Assembly: GCA_946482545.1 (NCBI GenBank)
Contig: CAMLRX010000101.1
Coordinates: 1-19,403, forward strand
Length of the DNA: 19,403 nucleotides
Source of the DNA: an uncultured Flavihumibacter sp.
GTDB taxonomy: Bacteria > Bacteroidota > Bacteroidia > Chitinophagales > Chitinophagaceae
Direction: 5' to 3'
In this document: one piece after another, positions 14,956 through 19,403 of the stretch
Position numbering within the stretch: position 1 is the first letter of the stretch
Layout of the letters: each line of letters starts with the position of its first letter
Program-made: the position numbers and the translations under genes
Notes under the pieces: generated by a model
Seen by the model: only the letters and a program-made list of their open reading frames with translations
What the model was told of the DNA's origin: nothing
Database searches by the model: none

Positions 14956-15906
14956 ATGGAAAATTCGATAGAAAAAGTGCACTGCCTCATTATAGGTTCC
15001 GGTCCTGCCGGATATACTGCCGCTGTTTACGCTGCCCGCGCCAACATGAAACCCGTGTTGTACCAGGGTATTCAGCCAGGCGGACAACTGACCATCACCA
15101 CGGAAGTGGAGAACTACCCCGGCTACCCCGAAGGCATTCAGGGTCCGGAAATGATGGTGAATTTTGAAAAACAAGCCCAGCGTATGGGCGCTGATATCCG
15201 GTTCGGTATCGCAACCAAAGTAGATTTCAGCAGCAAACCGCATAAAGTCTGGATCGACGACAACAAAGAAATTCATGCCGACGCGGTGATCATTTCCACC
15301 GGCGCTTCTGCCAAATGGCTGGGCCTCGAAAGTGAACAGCGCCTCAACGGCTTCGGCGTGAGCGCCTGCGCCGTTTGCGACGGCTTCTTCTTCCGGGGTA
15401 AAGACGTGGCCATTGTTGGCGCCGGAGATACCGCCTGCGAAGAAGCAATTTATCTTTCAAAACTTTGTAATACGGTACACATGATCGTGCGCAAAGGGGA
15501 AGATGGTATGCGCGCCAGCAAGGTGATGCAGGATCGTGTAAAAATGACCTCTAATATCGTGATCCACTGGCATTCCGATACCGAAGAAGTGCTGGGTAAA
15601 GACAAAGTTGATTCCGTAAGGATCAAAAACCTGAGTACCGGCGTATCCACCACGATACCTGTGAGTGCGTTCTTCGTAGCCATTGGCCACCAGCCGAATT
15701 CAGACATCTTCAAAGGATTCCTTGATATGGATGAAGCAGGTTATATCACCACCGTTCCCGGTACTTCCAAAACGAATGTGGAAGGCGTATTCGCCGCAGG
15801 CGACGTGCAGGATAAAATCTACCGCCAGGCTGTTACCGCAGCCGGAAGTGGCTGTATGGCCGCATTAGACGCGGAAAGGTACCTGAGCGCAGCGGGACTC
15901 GCTTAA
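14956..15906 (+). CDS. trxB: Thioredoxin-disulfide reductase
   Basis: A 316-residue flavoenzyme that passes electrons from NADPH through FAD and a cysteine pair to thioredoxin in the cytoplasm. It has the FAD-binding GSGPAG (14-19), the redox centre C138-A-V-C141-D, the NADPH-binding GAGDTA (155-160), and the C-terminal FAD motif FAAGDVQD. The phosphate-binding HRR of the E. coli enzyme is V-R-K here (178-180), which keeps the basic pair. The length fits the low-molecular-weight bacterial type. AGG lies 2 nt before the ATG, a weak ribosome site. It appears monocistronic, with its own -7 box and terminator. Confidence 0.95.
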   Translation: MENSIEKVHCLIIGSGPAGYTAAVYAARANMKPVLYQGIQPGGQLTITTEVENYPGYPEGIQGPEMMVNFEKQAQRMGADIRFGIATKVDFSSKPHKVWIDDNKEIHADAVIISTGASAKWLGLESEQRLNGFGVSACAVCDGFFFRGKDVAIVGAGDTACEEAIYLSKLCNTVHMIVRKGEDGMRASKVMQDRVKMTSNIVIHWHSDTEEVLGKDKVDSVRIKNLSTGVSTTIPVSAFFVAIGHQPNSDIFKGFLDMDEAGYITTVPGTSKTNVEGVFAAGDVQDKIYRQAVTAAGSGCMAALDAERYLSAAGLA

Positions 15907-15936
15907 ACAACGCTTCCGGAAATATACTATCTTAGG

Positions 15937-15964
15937 GGCCGTATCCACATGATACGGCCTTTTT
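15937..15964 (+). terminator. Intrinsic terminator of trxB
   Basis: A 9-bp stem GGCCGTATC/GATACGGCC (15937-15945 with 15951-15959) with loop CACAT, followed by five T. It starts 31 bp after the trxB stop codon. Confidence 0.88.
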
Positions 15965-16022
15965 ATTTGGCCCTACTTGCGTTGATACGACGTCCGTACT
16001 GTTCTTTCGAGTAAATTTCTTT

Positions 16023-16388
16023 ATGCAAACCATCACCATTCACCTGAAACAACTCCGTTTCTTCGCTTACCACGGCTGGCATCCCCAGGAACAGCAGACC
16101 GGTAACCAGTTTGAACTGAATATCATCGTAAAACTGCATCCCGCCAAAGAGGTGGTACGCAAATTGGAAGATACCGTTAACTACGCCGACATTTACGAAC
16201 GCGTGAAAAAAAGAATGGAGAAAGCAACGCCCTTACTGGAAACCGTTGTCATGGAACTGGCGGAAGAGATTGGTGCCGCACATCCCGTGATCGCGGAAAT
16301 GGAACTGTTTCTTGATAAACTGACCGCTCCCATCGCCGGAATGGATGGAAGGGTAGGCGTGTCTTACTCCTGGAAAAAAAACAATTGA
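16023..16388 (+). CDS. folB: Dihydroneopterin aldolase
   Basis: The 121-residue enzyme splits 7,8-dihydroneopterin to 6-hydroxymethyl-dihydropterin and glycolaldehyde in folate synthesis. Visible family features are FFAYHGWHPQEQQTGNQFEL (residues 13-32, the substrate-pocket HG...E segment), TVNYADIYERV (about 50-60), and the segment with the catalytic-type Lys in FLDKLTAPI (about 98-106). Length matches the family. The next gene starts 13 bp after the stop, so the two are likely co-transcribed. I see no strong promoter box; TAAATTTC near 16013 misses TAnnTTTG by one base. Confidence 0.93.
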   Translation: MQTITIHLKQLRFFAYHGWHPQEQQTGNQFELNIIVKLHPAKEVVRKLEDTVNYADIYERVKKRMEKATPLLETVVMELAEEIGAAHPVIAEMELFLDKLTAPIAGMDGRVGVSYSWKKNN

Positions 16389-16401
16389 TTCAATTTCACC
16401 T

Positions 16402-17154
16402 ATGAGGAAAATTTTTCTGTTTTTAACGTTGATGCTTACGTGCAATTTTATATTCGCGCAGCAGGTGCCTGCCCTCATGAGTAAAGGGGAAGAATATGAG
16501 GCTGCGTTGAATGAACAGGCCGCACTGAAAACTTACCAACAGGCGCTCAGGATCCAGCCCACCAATGTTTCCGCGCTGGTGAAATGTTCCGAACTCTGTG
16601 CCAGGATAGGATTCAGGCAGGAAAAAACCGAGGCCCGCAACGATTATTACCGCGCCGCAAAAAAATATGCGGAACTCGCGCTGAAGCTTGAGCCTAAAGC
16701 TGCAGCGGCACACGTGGCCATGGCGATCGCGTTGGGAAGAATGGCGATGGTGGCTTCCGCAAAAGAAAAAGTAGCCGCTGTAAAGGAAATAAAATCACAT
16801 GCGGAGCAGGCGCTGGAAACCGATCCCGATAATTTTAAAGCATACCATGTATTGGGTAAATGGCATTTTGAAGTCTGGAACCTGAACAGCGTCGAGCGTA
16901 CCGCCGTGAAGCTTTTCTACGGAGGTTTTCCGAAAGCGAGTTTACAGGAGTCCATCGCTTATTTTGAAAAAGCCAGGAGCCTGCAACCCAAGTTCCTGTT
17001 GAATTACCTTGAGCTCGCAAAGGCTTACGATAAAAACAACGAAAGGAAAAAAGCCATTCAGGCACTGGAAACCATGCTCCAGTATAAAAACCTAACCGAG
17101 GATGATTCCAATGCAAAAAAGGAAGCGGGAGAACTACTGAAAAAGTGGAAATAG
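16402..17154 (+). CDS. Exported TPR protein resembling the RMDN family
   Basis: A 250-residue protein with a signal peptide (MRKIF, hydrophobic to residue 17, cleavage likely after Ala19 in FAQQ), so periplasmic or surface-located. It is built of helical tetratricopeptide-like repeats: about 31-55, 77-100, 132-155 and 189-216. The middle segment with GKWHFEVWNLNSVERTAVK (written in part) and FYGGFPKASLQESIAYFEKA closely recalls the eukaryotic regulator-of-microtubule-dynamics (RMDN) proteins and their bacterial relatives. TPR proteins bind other proteins; the partner is unknown. It follows folB by 13 bp and converges on the histidine kinase gene with only 7 bp between stop codons. Confidence 0.85.
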   Translation: MRKIFLFLTLMLTCNFIFAQQVPALMSKGEEYEAALNEQAALKTYQQALRIQPTNVSALVKCSELCARIGFRQEKTEARNDYYRAAKKYAELALKLEPKAAAAHVAMAIALGRMAMVASAKEKVAAVKEIKSHAEQALETDPDNFKAYHVLGKWHFEVWNLNSVERTAVKLFYGGFPKASLQESIAYFEKARSLQPKFLLNYLELAKAYDKNNERKKAIQALETMLQYKNLTEDDSNAKKEAGELLKKWK

Positions 17155-17161
17155 CACGGGA

Positions 17162-19237
17162 CTATTCAGTTCCTTCGCGTGAGACCTTGTCCATCAGTTC
17201 AAAACCGGTGATCATTTCTTCTTTCATTTTTTTGAGGTAACTGCTGATGGTTGCAGCATCGAACGCCTGCATTTCTTCGAGTTTTACGGCTATGCGTGAC
17301 AGTTGGACCAGTCCTGCGGAAACGGCTGTGCCGCTGAGCTTGTGCGCTGAATACTGAATGCCTTTCATGTCCTGGTGCTCGAAATGTTCCTGGAGCTTCG
17401 TGAAACTGTTGCTGATCTCTTTGCGGGCGATGCTGAAAAATTCTTTCAACCTTGCTTCATTGTCGCCCACGATATCTTTTACGATATCGATATTCAGGTG
17501 CACTTTCATTTTGTGTACCCACGTATCTATCACGTAAGCGATACTCTCCATCACAACGGGTTTGGTGAGGTAGTCATCCATGCCGGCCGCAAGACATCTT
17601 TCTTTTTCCCCGATCGCGTTGGAGGCGGTGAGTGCGATGATGGGGATATGTGTTTCAGGGAAGGTGGCGCGGATCATTTTTGTGGCCTCGTAGCCGTTAA
17701 TTTCTGGCATCAGGATGTCCATAAAAATGATGTCGGGCAGGTTTTCAATACATTTCTGAAAACATTCTTCCCCGTTCACGGCCTCTTCAATAGTGGCATA
17801 GGGCGCAATGCGTTTGATGATGGTTTTCAGTAAAAGCATGTTCACGCCGTTGTCTTCGGCGATGAGTACTGAAAAATGTTCCGTGTTACTTTCAGTGGAT
17901 TCGGTTCTTTCGTTCATATCGGGTTGTTCGGGTTGTTCCGGGGGCGTGTCCTGCGCGGTTTGCAGGAGCAGGGAGAAATAAAACGTACTGCCTTCTCCGG
18001 GGGTGCTGCTCAGTTGCAACTGACTGCCCATCAGGCCAAGCAGTTTGTTGGAGATGCTGAGTCCGAGACCGGTGCCACCATATTTTTTTGTGGTGGAAGC
18101 ATCTTCCTGCAGGAATACATCAAATATCTTGTGCTGCTTTTCTTTTTTAATGCCTATCCCTGTATCCTTGATGGCGAAGCGGAAATTGTGGTGGTGGGGG
18201 AGTTCCGCGGGCTTGGCTTCTATCTTCATTTCGATCTCTCCTTTCTCCGTGAATTTTACGGCGTTGCCGAGGAGGTTGATGAGGATTTGTTTGAGCCTGA
18301 TGGGATCGGTCCAGATGTGTTTCGGCGTATGTTCCGTCATGGAAACGGTCATTTTCAAGCCCTTGCTTTGTGCCTGGAATGCCAGTACATCTGCGGCTTC
18401 CGACACCAGTTCATGCAGGTCGCACCGTTCAATGTCCAGTTCCAGTTTTCCCGCTTCGATCTTGGAAAAATCCAGGATATCTGAGATAAGGTGAAGCAGT
18501 GTATTCGCCGACTGGTTCACAATGGAAAGGTATTGCTGCTGGGTAGGGGAGAGTTCAGTTTTCAGAATCAGGTCGGTGAACCCGATCACGCCATTCAATG
18601 GGGTACGGATCTCGTGGCTCATGTTGGCGAGGAATTCCGATTTAGCAAGACTCGCCTGTTCAGCCTGTAACTTTGCGGCCCTCAGTTCTTCGCGTTGAAT
18701 GCACATTTCGGTGATGTCCTGAGTAAGCATCATGATGCCACCCGTCTGGCCGTCGTATTGGTACCAGGGACGCACTTCCCAACGGAGGAACTGGTCGTGT
18801 TCCCAGCCATCGGGGCGCCAGCGGTCCTCTTCGTTTCTTTCCACCGCGCCGTTCAGGCAACGGAGGTGAATTTCCTTCCATTCATCCGAAATGCTGGGAA
18901 AAACTTCATAGTGCGATAACCCCAGGATATTCCTTCCGGTAAGTTTGTATTCTTCCAGCCACCTGCGGCTGTAGGCAATATACCTGAACTGTGTATCGAA
19001 CATGGCTACCGCGGCAGGTGTATTTTCCACGAATGCGGAAAGCATCGATTTCTCCAGCAGCAGGTCGCGTTCCGTTTTTGTTCCGGCCTCCGATCCTGTG
19101 GTATGTCCATTCAGCAGGTGTCGCAGTACAGAAAGGTCCTCTGTGCCCAATACTTCTTTCACCCGGGGATCATTTTGTATCCGGGCTATAAGTAGTGCTA
19201 TCGCGGCTTTGTCAGGGCCTTCCGGCAGGTTGCGCAT
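17162..19237 (-). CDS. Soluble hybrid histidine kinase (PAS-HisKA-HATPase-REC-Hpt)
   Basis: A 691-residue sensor. Residues 68-180 form a PAS domain (NTPAAVAMFD to GGIMMLTQDITE). HisKA follows with phospho-acceptor H208 in FLANMSHEIRTPLNG, then the ATPase domain with N321/N325 (INLLGNAVKFT), DTGIGI (358-363) and GGTGLGLS (387-394). After a Pro/Glu-rich linker (430-452) comes a receiver domain with E461/D462, phospho-acceptor D507 (FMDILMPE) and K559, then a histidine phosphotransfer domain with H632 (YSAHKLSG). No membrane segment or signal peptide is seen, so it should sense a cytoplasmic cue. All phosphorelay residues are present. No output regulator lies in the window, so the target is unknown. 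Confidence 0.94.
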   Translation of the reverse strand: MRNLPEGPDKAAIALLIARIQNDPRVKEVLGTEDLSVLRHLLNGHTTGSEAGTKTERDLLLEKSMLSAFVENTPAAVAMFDTQFRYIAYSRRWLEEYKLTGRNILGLSHYEVFPSISDEWKEIHLRCLNGAVERNEEDRWRPDGWEHDQFLRWEVRPWYQYDGQTGGIMMLTQDITEMCIQREELRAAKLQAEQASLAKSEFLANMSHEIRTPLNGVIGFTDLILKTELSPTQQQYLSIVNQSANTLLHLISDILDFSKIEAGKLELDIERCDLHELVSEAADVLAFQAQSKGLKMTVSMTEHTPKHIWTDPIRLKQILINLLGNAVKFTEKGEIEMKIEAKPAELPHHHNFRFAIKDTGIGIKKEKQHKIFDVFLQEDASTTKKYGGTGLGLSISNKLLGLMGSQLQLSSTPGEGSTFYFSLLLQTAQDTPPEQPEQPDMNERTESTESNTEHFSVLIAEDNGVNMLLLKTIIKRIAPYATIEEAVNGEECFQKCIENLPDIIFMDILMPEINGYEATKMIRATFPETHIPIIALTASNAIGEKERCLAAGMDDYLTKPVVMESIAYVIDTWVHKMKVHLNIDIVKDIVGDNEARLKEFFSIARKEISNSFTKLQEHFEHQDMKGIQYSAHKLSGTAVSAGLVQLSRIAVKLEEMQAFDAATISSYLKKMKEEMITGFELMDKVSREGTE

Positions 19238-19265
19238 GTAAACGGTTTTAGCTGAACAGTGCTCT

Positions 19266-19273
19266 CAAATATA
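19266..19273 (-). promoter_or_regulatory. Candidate Bacteroidota -7 box for the histidine kinase gene
   Basis: On the minus strand TATATTTG matches TAnnTTTG, 28 bp before the ATG at 19237. A TTG at 19289-19291 is 15 bp away, shorter than the usual 19-21. Confidence 0.4.
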
Positions 19274-19311
19274 GGAAGAGTTTGAAAACAATCTTAGAAG
19301 GGTATACAAAC

Positions 19312-19344
19312 AAAAACGCCTGGAGTTTGAAGTTCCAGGCGTTT
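19312..19344 (-). terminator. Intrinsic terminator of the tRNA-Val transcript
   Basis: An 11-bp stem (19314-19324 with 19334-19344) with a 9-nt loop. On the minus strand it is followed by a T-run that begins inside the stem (GCGTTTTTG). It lies 6 bp past the tRNA 3' end and before the kinase promoter, so it separates the two. Confidence 0.85.
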
Positions 19345-19350
19345 ACTCTG

Positions 19351-19403
19351 TGGAAGCACACGGGCTCGAACCGCGGACCCTCTGCTTGTAAGGCAGATGC
19401 TCT
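19351..19403 (-). tRNA. tRNA-Val (anticodon UAC), 3' part, truncated by window edge
   Basis: Read on the minus strand, the visible part holds the end of the D arm (AGAGCA), the anticodon stem-loop TCTGC-CTTACAA-GCAGA with anticodon TAC, the variable loop GGGTC, the T arm CGCGG-TTCGAGC-CCGTG, the acceptor half TGCTTCC and discriminator A. CCA is not encoded, since CAG follows the discriminator base, so it must be added after transcription. The 5' acceptor strand should be GGAAGCA, just outside the window. Confidence 0.92.

Noticed and set aside
17375..18494. Plus-strand open frames inside the histidine kinase gene
   Set aside because: They are antisense to a gene with complete kinase, receiver and phosphotransfer motifs, and show no family resemblance.

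Overview
The window reads as a chromosomal segment of a Bacteroidota bacterium, most likely from the Chitinophagaceae or a close relative. Supporting signs are the short primary sigma factor without region 1.1, several matches to the Bacteroidota -7 box TAnnTTTG, weak Shine-Dalgarno sequences, a DUF4249 lipoprotein, a very large outer-membrane barrel ending in Phe, and an M56 peptidase carrying TonB-type C-terminal domains. Most of it is housekeeping DNA of medium G+C. One small AT-rich gene (7031-7450) stands out, as do two intergenic inverted-repeat elements.

Layout. 1-345: 3' end of an ABC-F ATPase gene. 413-3892: a 1159-residue outer-membrane barrel protein. 3893-4227: a gene-free stretch with a strong bidirectional terminator inside a pair of long inverted repeats. 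4228-5205 (-): a membrane-anchored coiled-coil protein. 5248-7007: a DnaQ-fold 3'-5' exonuclease overlapping holA. 7031-7450: an orphan antitoxin-like gene. 7440-8378 (-) ribF and 8447-9619 (+) purM, divergently transcribed. 9700-12397 (-): a BlaI-type repressor with an unusual BlaR1-like partner. 12755-13612: the primary sigma factor gene, a terminator, then a second inverted-repeat element. 13937-14848: DUF4249 lipoprotein. 14956-15906: trxB. 16023-16388: folB. 16402-17154: a periplasmic TPR protein resembling the RMDN family. 17162-19237 (-): a soluble hybrid histidine kinase. 19351-19403 (-): 3' part of a tRNA-Val(UAC) gene, cut by the window edge.

The most interesting system is the BlaI/BlaR1-like pair. 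The partner protein has the four membrane segments and HELFH zinc-protease site of BlaR1. Where BlaR1 carries its periplasmic beta-lactam sensor, it has an N-acetylmuramoyl-L-alanine amidase domain with its predicted zinc ligands and catalytic Glu, then a degenerate TonB-like repeat, a SusC-like EIVVVGYGKQ segment and a complete TonB C-terminal domain. The promoter region holds three copies of the dyad ACTA-N6-TAGT, a plausible BlaI operator array. This suggests a cell-wall-responsive, self-regulated switch whose sensor is a peptidoglycan amidase rather than a penicillin-binding domain. That model is inference.

The second unusual item is the pair of intergenic inverted repeats (3924-4210 and 13700-13894). 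All four arms share a GCNA core recurring every 8 bp (one step of 9), which suggests one repeat family.
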